Positions 38,080 to 48,100 of a stretch of DNA of 64,000 nt are shown here, piece after piece. The notes beneath the pieces were generated by a model. That model saw only the letters and a list, made by a program, of their open reading frames with translations. It had not been told where the DNA came from and ran no database searches. The position numbers and the translations under genes were made by a program. How positions within the stretch are numbered: position 1 is the stretch's first letter; every line of letters starts with the position of its first letter. The DNA comes from Trichoplusia ni (lineage: Eukaryota; Arthropoda; Insecta; Lepidoptera; Noctuidae). The stretch spans positions 17,236,001 through 17,300,000 of the forward strand of contig NC_039483.1 in assembly GCF_003590095.1 (NCBI RefSeq), in the 5' to 3' direction.

Positions 38080-41000
38080 ATGCACATGACCAAAGTCCCT
38101 CGTCTACTCCTAGTGCTTCTGTGTAGTGAACTGTGTGCGGCCATTAAGGTCCCAGTAACCTGGAACGATAGTGTAAAAAGTGAAGTGAAAAATGAACAGA
38201 ATGTGGAATCACCCGTGGAAATATTCAATCCTCAAAATGTGCAAACCAGATCACATAACCAGCAACCTATCCCGATCGAATATTTTGAATATACGGCTCA
38301 GAAACCTAAATTTGCGACCGAAATAGCGGCGTTTCATGGCGTGAAAAATCCTGAACAAAATTATAAAGCGTATCCTGTGCAGCCTTACACAGGTAAACAG
38401 AAACCTGTGTTGGGTGTTCACCACCTGTTAGATGAAGAAAGGCCGATCTATCATCCACTTCAAACTTACATACATCAAAATAAAGTGTTAAATAGATATG
38501 TTCATCCGACGTCTTCGGGCTATGAAATCTTCCACCCATATAAAGCTGAGGAGCCTGCATTGCAAACAATTTACAGAGATCCTGTACTATCAAAAATCAG
38601 AAATGATATACAGGATAGTAAAAATAGACTACAAGCCTATGAACAGGCAGCCGGCGAGCCTCATATTTCAGCTGACGAATATTTAGAAAGTCCTGAAAAA
38701 ACAGACAGAAAATTATTTCCACAAAAAAATGAACCAGCCCCTTATGAAATTCACAGACCTGAAAGAGTACCAGCTTATTACAGAGCACCGACCAGAGACC
38801 TTCACAGAGATCATGCACTAAACCAAAAATTCAGACACCCATGGAACCAACAAAATGTGAAAATAAGACCTGTACATTACCTTCCTTTACATAAACACAT
38901 AGGAAAGTTACGAAACAAACACGCGATGAAATATGACGATGAACATAATGAGTATCCTCAAGTTCCTGTTTCTGAAAATATTGAGAAGCTTCCTGAAGGT
39001 TATGATATATATGAAAAAGGTAAACAAAAATACACACAACTTAGAAATAATCTCGATGAATCGGTAAACAACATTGTTCAAAAACATCATCCAGCTAACT
39101 ATAAGACATTAGAACTTCAAAACAATAGTGATCATAAAAACGAACAAATTGATGAAGAATTTATACCTGTTAAAAATTACGCACAAGTAAGAAAAACTGA
39201 GACATATAAGCATTTGCCAAAAACTGCTGCCTTTGATGACGCAGAAACATATGAGGAAATTTTAAATGCACCAAGGCTACGCGAAGCTGTTAAGAGTACA
39301 AAGGCTCAAACCGTATACAGCGAAGAAGGTTATGAAGACTCTGCCTACGATCATGCTGGGGAACAAAAACATGCTTCGGATCAAGAAGGTCACGGTGGTT
39401 TTCTAAAAGAACACGAAAATAGTGGTGGATTGTACAAAATACCCAGTGTAGCTGGTAAGTACCAAGACGGTGCAGGATCTGAGTACAGAGACAATACCGA
39501 ACATGGTAAGGCATGGAACAGTAATGATAAAGATGAAGAGGAAGAAACAGAAGCTGAAGATTACTCAGAAATTGAACATGATGAATCTGTTGAAACCGAT
39601 GCTTATAATGGCGATGATGCAGAGATTGGTAATCGAAATAAACGCGAAGGAGAGGCAGAAACCGAAATTGAAACAAACAATGAAGACAACAATGATGATA
39701 GTAGTGAACTTAATCCTACAGCTCACGATAACGAATCAAATGATCCAGACACGGAACACGAAGTTGGTAAACGAGAAGTTAACTTTAAGGTACCAGAAAT
39801 AGATTTGAATTCAACATTTATCATAAAATCACCTACAACTAAACATCATGAAAAGAAAAATGCACCGCTTCGAAAAAAAGAGAGTTTGAAGAATAAGTAT
39901 CCATACTATTTTAAAAACTTAAAAGGTGTTCATAAAAATTCACCTTTAAGGTACGCTGAAAATTTAAAACTCATACCCAAAAAATCGAGGGGTGGGACGG
40001 AATTTTACGATTCAAGATCGAAACTACAATGTTCTGAGGTAGATGAAGACGTAGACCCTTTACCTGAAAAACTTAAAAATGGAGAAAACCCCACTAATGA
40101 GGATGAAGATGACGACGAGGAATCAAAAGCTAAAAGCTTCGATACCGTCAAACAAGTTCCACGCCTTGAAGGCCTCGGTGATAAAATCGATTGTTTCAAA
40201 GCAAAATATTTTGGGGAAAATCCTTTGGATAGTCCATTTTTCAAAGAAGACATTATATCGAACCCTGAACCAATTTTCGCTCCAAAATTGTCAACATTCC
40301 AACTGAAAAATACTAAAGGTGATACAGCTGAAGAATCTAAAGTAAATAAGGTTATTAGTGCTGCAGATATTTTTAGGGAAGATGCCAAGACAAATATTTT
40401 TGATTTACTGGATAAACTGAGGATTGATCAGAATAATTTACATGAAAACCTAAATAAATCAAGCTTAAAATTACACACTGCTCTGAATATAATTCCATTT
40501 AATAATGTTCAATCCAACAAAACAGAACATAGTGATGTTTATACTGATGTCCTTAAAAATATACAAAATTCCCAAGATAAGTCTGAAGATATAGCTACAG
40601 TTCTATTAAATTCTGAAGTAGTGAAATCGAATGTAACTTACGATTCCTTTCAAAAAAGGGAAGATATTACTAAGAAGCCTCCACAGTTAAGAAAAAAAAG
40701 AGCAGCGCCATTTGTGTACGAGCCGTATAAAATAATAAGGGACGGTCAAGTTCAAGATTCCAAGAAAACAACTACAACCAGCAATATCAGCCCATTGATT
40801 AAACAACTTCAGTCAAGTGGAGTAGCTGATCGAGTTTCAAGATCTAACAAAGACGATAAACTACCAAAAAAGTCTTTGAATAGTCGCACATATGTAGATA
40901 TAGGCAGAAAAGCCAGAGCCAAACCTCAAGTTTACAATGGTTCTGACCATACTTTTGTAGATGTGAGTATAGATCAACGTAGAGGTGAACCAAGGTATGA

Positions 41001-42978
41001 ACTGAGACCTTCAAATCATAAAGCGGAGTACACACCAGTTGAAAACAAAAGAGCAATGTCCGTTGTAGCTTATAATGCACAGAAAACTACTGAAAAAAAC
41101 ATTATAACTACTAAGCCAACACCTATACGAGGTAGACAACGCTTTCGATCAACAACAACCACTGTACGTCCTGTATATGACGTAGCCCAATTTATCCCTA
41201 AGCCTTTACAAGTACAGAATGTAGCCGCATCAAATTCAGTTAAGAAAACAGTTACAACTGCTCCAGCTTCAGTTCAAGAGAAAGAAAGAAAACAAGACGA
41301 AGATTCCGAAGAAGTAGAGGATAGTGAAGAGTATGATGATGATGACGACGAAGAGGAAGAAGATGATGAAGAAGAAGTCCCTACTACTACCACAACGACA
41401 ACTTTAAAACCATCATTTAGAAAGAGAATCAAATTTACTACAACTACTGAAAAAGTACCAGAGCACAACACAGAATCTGAAGCTCAACTACTTAAACTTG
41501 TAACTAGATTCCGCAACTACAAACCAACTGATGAATCCGAACCTAAAGATAAAGTAAAGCCAGCTCCTGAAGTGAAGAAAAATGTTGAAGAGTCTGACAT
41601 AGCCCTGCCCAAGTACAGGGAAAAGAAAAAGAAGTCGCATACCAGCACAATAGTTACAGACTCCAATAAATATGGAAATGAGGATGAAGACGAAGATATG
41701 GAAAAAACTGTTGACGATTTAATAGGTGTGAAACACGATATGAAGGATTACATGCCTATGTATGAAAAAGAAGAGAGTAAGAAAAATAAGCATCATCAAT
41801 CTCGAAATGAAGAAAATAATGACAGTAGAGAAGAAGAGGAGGAAGATAGTGAAAATGAGGATGAAAATGACGATGATGATGATGATCATCCTGAAAATAG
41901 TGAGGAAGAAGAAAGTGGTGAAGATGATGAGGAAGAGGATGGTGAAGATGACAACGATGATAAAAAAGATGATGACAACACAGAACCAGAAATTCAAGCT
42001 ACAACACCTGAACCAACAAAACGCACCCTTATTAGGACAACAGACGCTCCTCCAACAACAAAGGCAACATTCGTCCACACGACTATTCCTTCCATGCCCT
42101 CACGAATTATCAAACCGGAAGGCAGACCTGTTATAACAAGAAAGAAGATTGAAATACACAAAGAATTGCCTGTAAACAAATCGTCGCCTCATATAACACA
42201 ATTCAAACAGGACATTAAACAAGTTGAAATTATTAAAGAAATTCCTACAACATCAAGAAAGAAACCTCAAAAAAATGCTGAAGTTCTAAATTTGTATAAG
42301 GATGACAATTTAGCACAGGAAATTAATAAGTTAGGTGATGTTGAAATATTCCGCGAAAACTTGAACTTAAACGAAGGCCCCAAACATGGTGGAAATTATC
42401 GAAAAGCCACTAAAGAAGAATTAAGATTACTCAAACCAAGGGAAAATACCGCAAAACGTGCTAAAGATGCTGAAACTTCACAAAGTGAGACCAATAAGAA
42501 TGTCGAGCTGGAAGAATTTGTGCCGAAAAGATTGCATGGAGGTAATTTAAAAGCATTAAGCGACACAAAGCGCAGTAGAAGTAGTGACAGAAACTCAAAA
42601 CTTATTGAGCTAAATGACCCACCAGTAAGAATGCATGGAGGTAATCTTAAATATGACAAAGACAGACGAGGTGGAAGAAGAAGCGAAAAACTAATAGAAC
42701 TCGACGACGAAGAAGATGATCATTCATCACAAGATGACAAAGAATATAAACCACTGAATACAAGACACGAAAGAATGCATGGGGGGAATTATAGAAGTGC
42801 TAAAATAGTAGCACCGCAAGAAGATGACGACATTCAAGTTAAAAGTTCAAAGAAAGAGTCACCAAGGAACGCAGCTTTACTATTGGCCCAGTTCGCTCAG
42901 GCTGCCCCGATATTGACAAGTACACCGGCCTACATATTAGATCCTAGTAAACGAATGTACTATTATGTTGATGCCTGA
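38080..42978 (+). CDS. Large secreted acidic, disordered protein, 1632 aa, single exon
   Basis: One uninterrupted frame. The start is chosen from the signal peptide (MHMTKVPRLLLVLLCSELCA, cleavage near residue 21) and from the promoter just upstream; Met3 is an alternative start. The rest is low-complexity and probably disordered. Residues 25-450 are rich in Pro, Tyr, His, Glu and Lys. A Glu/Asp-rich part follows. A furin-like RKKR lies at 871-874, then Thr-rich stretches (TTTTTT) and two Glu/Asp runs at about 1070-1106 and 1247-1295. Near the C-terminus the motif HGGN(Y/L)(R/K) occurs four times, at residues 1436, 1486, 1519 and 1567, three of them preceded by LIEL- or VELE-like acidic segments. 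The chain ends MYYYVDA. I recognise no enzyme, chitin-binding or adhesion domain. A matrix or cuticle-associated role, possibly cation-binding, is a guess from composition. An AATAAA follows at 42987-42992, and the Spätzle-family gene is convergent 2.2 kb downstream. Confidence 0.85.
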   Translation: MHMTKVPRLLLVLLCSELCAAIKVPVTWNDSVKSEVKNEQNVESPVEIFNPQNVQTRSHNQQPIPIEYFEYTAQKPKFATEIAAFHGVKNPEQNYKAYPVQPYTGKQKPVLGVHHLLDEERPIYHPLQTYIHQNKVLNRYVHPTSSGYEIFHPYKAEEPALQTIYRDPVLSKIRNDIQDSKNRLQAYEQAAGEPHISADEYLESPEKTDRKLFPQKNEPAPYEIHRPERVPAYYRAPTRDLHRDHALNQKFRHPWNQQNVKIRPVHYLPLHKHIGKLRNKHAMKYDDEHNEYPQVPVSENIEKLPEGYDIYEKGKQKYTQLRNNLDESVNNIVQKHHPANYKTLELQNNSDHKNEQIDEEFIPVKNYAQVRKTETYKHLPKTAAFDDAETYEEILNAPRLREAVKSTKAQTVYSEEGYEDSAYDHAGEQKHASDQEGHGGFLKEHENSGGLYKIPSVAGKYQDGAGSEYRDNTEHGKAWNSNDKDEEEETEAEDYSEIEHDESVETDAYNGDDAEIGNRNKREGEAETEIETNNEDNNDDSSELNPTAHDNESNDPDTEHEVGKREVNFKVPEIDLNSTFIIKSPTTKHHEKKNAPLRKKESLKNKYPYYFKNLKGVHKNSPLRYAENLKLIPKKSRGGTEFYDSRSKLQCSEVDEDVDPLPEKLKNGENPTNEDEDDDEESKAKSFDTVKQVPRLEGLGDKIDCFKAKYFGENPLDSPFFKEDIISNPEPIFAPKLSTFQLKNTKGDTAEESKVNKVISAADIFREDAKTNIFDLLDKLRIDQNNLHENLNKSSLKLHTALNIIPFNNVQSNKTEHSDVYTDVLKNIQNSQDKSEDIATVLLNSEVVKSNVTYDSFQKREDITKKPPQLRKKRAAPFVYEPYKIIRDGQVQDSKKTTTTSNISPLIKQLQSSGVADRVSRSNKDDKLPKKSLNSRTYVDIGRKARAKPQVYNGSDHTFVDVSIDQRRGEPRYELRPSNHKAEYTPVENKRAMSVVAYNAQKTTEKNIITTKPTPIRGRQRFRSTTTTVRPVYDVAQFIPKPLQVQNVAASNSVKKTVTTAPASVQEKERKQDEDSEEVEDSEEYDDDDDEEEEDDEEEVPTTTTTTTLKPSFRKRIKFTTTTEKVPEHNTESEAQLLKLVTRFRNYKPTDESEPKDKVKPAPEVKKNVEESDIALPKYREKKKKSHTSTIVTDSNKYGNEDEDEDMEKTVDDLIGVKHDMKDYMPMYEKEESKKNKHHQSRNEENNDSREEEEEDSENEDENDDDDDDHPENSEEEESGEDDEEEDGEDDNDDKKDDDNTEPEIQATTPEPTKRTLIRTTDAPPTTKATFVHTTIPSMPSRIIKPEGRPVITRKKIEIHKELPVNKSSPHITQFKQDIKQVEIIKEIPTTSRKKPQKNAEVLNLYKDDNLAQEINKLGDVEIFRENLNLNEGPKHGGNYRKATKEELRLLKPRENTAKRAKDAETSQSETNKNVELEEFVPKRLHGGNLKALSDTKRSRSSDRNSKLIELNDPPVRMHGGNLKYDKDRRGGRRSEKLIELDDEEDDHSSQDDKEYKPLNTRHERMHGGNYRSAKIVAPQEDDDIQVKSSKKESPRNAALLLAQFAQAAPILTSTPAYILDPSKRMYYYVDA

Positions 42979-45153
42979 GAGTTAAAAATAAAATGAAAAG
43001 GCTCGTTAGTCATTCTGTCCAATCGAAAAAAGTATATTAAGTATTTAGATACATTTGGAACTGCATAATTGCACGACCATTGTTTAACGACTTCGGTGCA
43101 AAGTTGCCAACCAGATTTTGATTTAAATAAATATATTAGCTTAATGGTCCATTATTGGTACAAGTCGATAAAGTAATAAAACAAACGTATGACGCAATTT
43201 TTATGTAAGTCAAATTACTTATTGAGTGCACTAAACAACGTTTCTGTATTAAGTCCTATTCTCGTTGTAGCTTAAATTGCCAATTAACCGTTGTTAGATT
43301 GCTGCATTAAAAACAAAGTTTGTATTTCTGTGTTTACAGCTCGAGCTAATTCCTTATCGACATTAATTTAAAAGTTTAAGTTAGTGACTGCTCTTATTAA
43401 AAATATGTCCATTATCTTCGATAACAGAATACGTTACACAATATTTTGAATAGGCAATATGCGTACTATTTGAGGACAATGAATTGAACGTTATAAGAAT
43501 TAATCTAAATTATTATTTTAGTTTCGTAAGATGGCGATTGGATTTTTCGAAAGTAATTAGTCTATTGTAATAGAAAGTGCCACATTACGTATCGCGGGAC
43601 AAGAGTCGACAGCGATCGATTGAGTTGTTATCAACATCTGTATTATTCGATATTATTAAATGTACTGTGATAGATATAACTGTTAATGTTTTATACAACG
43701 AATTGAACGTATTTATAAAGTTTGTTATTTTTATAAATAAAGTTCAGTGTAATATAATTAGGTTTTTCATTTACACTGGTAACGATATTACTACCCTTGA
43801 ATCATAAAAAATGTGATTGAGCAAACACTCCCTAAAAATTGTTTTGGAATCAAATATCTACAAGCATTTAAAGTCGTTCATGTAAACTACCTGGTTGACA
43901 TTACTATTGCATTTAAGTTTCCAAATATAAACCTGTTACAGTTGCCACACTCCCACTTGATTTCCGTAAACAGTAGCATTTGTAACTGACCATAGGCAAT
44001 TAAACCACTTGAAATGCCTCGATTGGGTCTCAAACATAACCGATTGCGAAATCCCCAATACATTGCCAAAGATCTTAAATTGTATTATCACACAATAAGT
44101 TGTCTGAATGCACATCTGGGTTACGTACAAGTGTCCCAACACTCTTTTTGTGATCTATTTCACTATTGAGCTGAGCACGACCGAATGAGAGATATCTTCA
44201 CGTAGTACATTCAACTTTGGCGCCGCAGCTTTCACTTTTGACAGCACTTACTGCAGCCGGTGGTTTGTTAAGTGTTTTGTGAATTACTTTCTGTCTTAGC
44301 TCTGATAAAGGTTTCCGTTTAAGATCAGTGTTATGTTACGAAAGTGTTGATATGTTGGTGTTTACTTTGAGCGGATTCATTTAATGATTATTAATTTAAT
44401 TATTTGTTTTCTACGTTTTCCCTGTGCTCAATCTTAACAATTTTTTTTCGGTTACGTAATTGCTTTGCTGCTACATCATTTGAACATGTGAAAACATATT
44501 AAACAAGTTAACATTGGAAAAATAATAGAACTCCTTTGATTTTCTATTTATTTTAGTGGCAAGTCTTTGAAATCTTACAAATAATGAAACTACAAACAAG
44601 CTTAACTTAAATAAATTACAAAAAATAATTTAACAATAAATATTAACAGTATGAATTATTAACATTTCAATTCGTTTTGGTTTCGTTCGATCATCGTAAG
44701 TATTCGCATTATCAAAGTAATTATTATTATGTATAAGAACTAGCTTACGTATGGAAGAATTTTATAGACGAGCAGTCAAGACTGATAAGAAATTGGCTGT
44801 TGCAATATGTGTCCTTAAGAGGATTTCAGTCTGCCTTTCGTTTTTCTGAGTTATCAATCAAATTATGCTTGAACCCTGTCGTTGAAGAGGCTCGTCGCCC
44901 CGTTTTTTTAACTTCAAGTGTCATTGCATGATGTCCAATACAACTATTTAGTCTTCTAAAAAAGAAAATATGTTTTATGCACTTGTCAAATATTACACCA
45001 GCAGACATATCGTCTCAATCGCTCGTCTTAAAAAATGATGCATTTCGATTGATACCTTACATATACAATTGATTAAATCATAAATAATATCATCATTTAC
45101 ACTTACTTATTCATTATATTGTAACATCACCTAATCTTATATTTTAACATCTA
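42979..45153. other. Intergenic between convergent genes
   Basis: Holds the 3' UTRs of the large secreted protein gene (plus) and of the Spätzle-family gene (minus). AATAAA on the plus strand occurs at 42987-42992 and again near 43.13 and 43.74 kb. No other gene is seen. Confidence 0.55.
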
Positions 45154-48100
45154 TTATTTCAGTTTTTGCCGACCAACAATATTCGGTTGTGTATTTCTTG
45201 TGGGTGGGTTGTTAATGGGTTTCCATTCAGACTCTACGCTGGGTTGATAGCTTGGTTCGACGTCTTCTCTGTCTATTGATTCATCTTCAACTGTTTCTTT
45301 ATCTTCGTCAAAGAAGTCAATAATTGGATGGTAGTTATAGTTCACTCGTTGACCATTAGAATTAAATTGTTCATTAATATGCAGAGCTTCTTTTGCTTTC
45401 TGTCCAGGAAGCGTTGGTTCTGTTGTTAGCGCTGGTAGTTTCGGACCAATAGTTATTCTAGGTTTGGGCGTATTAACAGAAGTGGCTTGGCCGATTTCTG
45501 GCTCCTCATAATCACTGTTGTCTTCTATTGTATCTGCTGCACTACTGCTGGGAAACGCCTCAACGGTTTGTGATCCTGATGATACGAGATCGTCTGGTGC
45601 ACCTGAAATCTTTTTCCTTATCGGTCTTCGTCCTGGTAGGTTCGGTCTGGTAGTCCTTTTGAACTGGCTCCCTGGTAGCTTATACTTTGGTGTGGTGTCC
45701 TTGATAAAGTTAAACGATGAAGCAGCGGCTGGAGTTGGAGGTTCCAAATAACTTGGTAAAGTTACATCTTCATAGTTAGATTGGGGTTGTGGGATGGGAG
45801 GGTTACGAGCCAATAGAGGTCTTTTAATATGTCTGACTGAAGTGGCTTGGTTAAATGAATCCGGGAAATAAGAGTTGCCATAAGAATCTACAGGGTTTAC
45901 CGGTGATTCATCATGGTCAATTTGTTTGCTGAAAGGAATACCAGATATTAAATTCTGGTTATCAGTGAATGGCGGGAATGGTTCTAGAGGTTTTTTGTTA
46001 CTAACGGGGGGCAATTTTCTTTTTGGTTTATGTACGGTTGCTTGTACAGCTTCAAAAGCATGGTTTCCAGTTTCTGACGATAGGTCTTCTCCGGGGAAGT
46101 GTTCGGAGGATGTTTCGTGCAGTCGATGGCCAAGAGGTGGGAAGGCCACGCTGTATCCTTCTATGTGACAGGAACAGCACGTTGGAACCTGAAAATTGGG
46201 AAACAGAAATTTTAAAATGTGTTTTTGTTATTAATTTCTTGTATTTTCAATAAATTGTTTGATGAATTGAAGAATGCGTTACATTAAAAAACACCTAGAA
46301 CATTATTTGAGATTTATATACCTTGAAAATATCCATATGAAGACCATTTTGCTGATCCCAAGTCAACAGTCGATGGTAGTTGTAAACTTGAACACATTTT
46401 GACTTGAAGTTGTCAGTCAAGTACGTGCACGATTCTTTTGGTTTTCTGAAATGAAATATTAAAACAAATAAATACTTTATCTTAGGTCGAACGTTCTAGA
46501 TTTCTTGTTATGGTTACCACATCTCACACAAAAGGTTCAATCTAAATTATATTATTTGACAAGACTAATTTTCTATCAGTTGACTACAATCTCGCAAGCG
46601 TAGGATCTAATTATGTTGACGCAAGATGTGGACACTGGACGTGTCGCTTAAATGAAAGACATCCGTCTATTTTAATGAGTTATACAGGCCGTTGTGTAAG
46701 AGTAAATTAATGGCAGCTTTTGATCAAAACATTGCATAAGAAAACATGTTTTGACAGACAACTTAAGATGACTCATGTCAGTCTAGGACCCTTTTTTTTA
46801 CTTTTTAATGGAATAGTTATTGATTCATTAATCTATTTAAGTGTCACATTCGGTTAAAATAATTATCATCACAGTTTTATTACGCATCATTTATTTATTG
46901 AAATACATAGTTATTAATTATGAATGTGGTACTTGAGCGTTGGGTGATTACTACCTATCGTAACATAAGTACTGCCTTGATAAGCTGTATTTTGGAACTC
47001 GCACATTTTTTTAAATAGTTTATTGAAATCTTACTCTTTTTTGTAACGCCTCCCGAACTTTTATATTTAAAGCTTGTGTCGCGAGGGCTTTCAGAAAAAT
47101 TCAAGTCATATGCACAAGACACTTTAACTTAGAACAAGCATTCGTGGTTCACACAAATGCTTGACATACGCCGGGATCGAACCTGCGATACGGCACGGAT
47201 ACTAAGTATTGTGACAATCCTGAATTTTTTACTCATTTGTGTAAACACATATTTTCTTATCTTCTGTTGTTTGCTCAACACCATCATCAACTTTATTATC
47301 ACCAATTTAAATGTCATTTAATTCACTTACAAGCACTTCTCCAAGCGCAGTGTCTGCGTGTGTTCCCCAGTGTTGACGATGTACTTCCATTGGCCTGATG
47401 TGGCTCTAGCTCGCTGCGGCCGCGCGTACTTCACAGTGCTCGGACACATGAACCCTGCTTCACCAGCTCCAGCGAAGTCACGGTTCGCTGTGTCGCCTCG
47501 CCTGGAAATAATGGTAAATATAGTTTTAGATTCATGAAATAGGATGGGAAGGTGAATTGGTATTTAAAAATTTGAAGATATCTAAAGGCGAACAGTATTT
47601 TGGTTGCCAGATTAGTTTCGGGCCCAAGTCATGAACTAATCGAGTGAGTGAGTATAAGCATAAGTAGAAAGTAAACCGTTATATTATTTAATAATTAATA
47701 ATCCTCACGATAGTTTCTATAAAAAAGTATTAAAACATGCAGGAACAACATTTACGTCTTGAGGTTTCATAGAATTGAAGGTAGATCATAAATTAAATCA
47801 GTTATTTGGAGCCTAAAAGTTTTTGTATATTAAACACACTTTTGCCTGTTTCAGTTATATCACTTAGAGAAGAGTAGGTAGGTATCAGACTAACCTATTA
47901 GATTCAAAGTAATGCTGCTCATTATATTTAGCTTCCTGTGCGGCTGTGACTCCATCAACCACACCTTCCCCAGGGTCCTTGTAGTCTGCCAGCAGAGCCG
48001 CCGCGGCTGCCTTGTTGCGTCTTATTGATGATACTATTGCTTCACTGGAATACAATACAAGTATACGTAATTAGTTTAGGGCAGTGCTTTTACGCTGGTT

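Larger units (their letters stand above)
31099..45157. repeat. Copy 2 of the 14-kb direct duplication (assembly overlap)
   Basis: Matches 15715-29772 and continues past it into the coding exons of the Spätzle-family gene, so it is the copy to annotate for the right-hand genes. Several single-base deletions relative to copy 1 fall at about 32.5-34.7 kb, near the start of this contig, including one in a TATA box. Its frame for the large secreted protein is intact. Confidence 0.9.

Noticed and set aside
22707..42978. A recent tandem gene duplication with one decayed paralogue
   Set aside because: The copies show no substitution in 4.9 kb of coding sequence, differ only by small indels, and are joined by an arbitrary 1000-N gap at the exact end of one copy.
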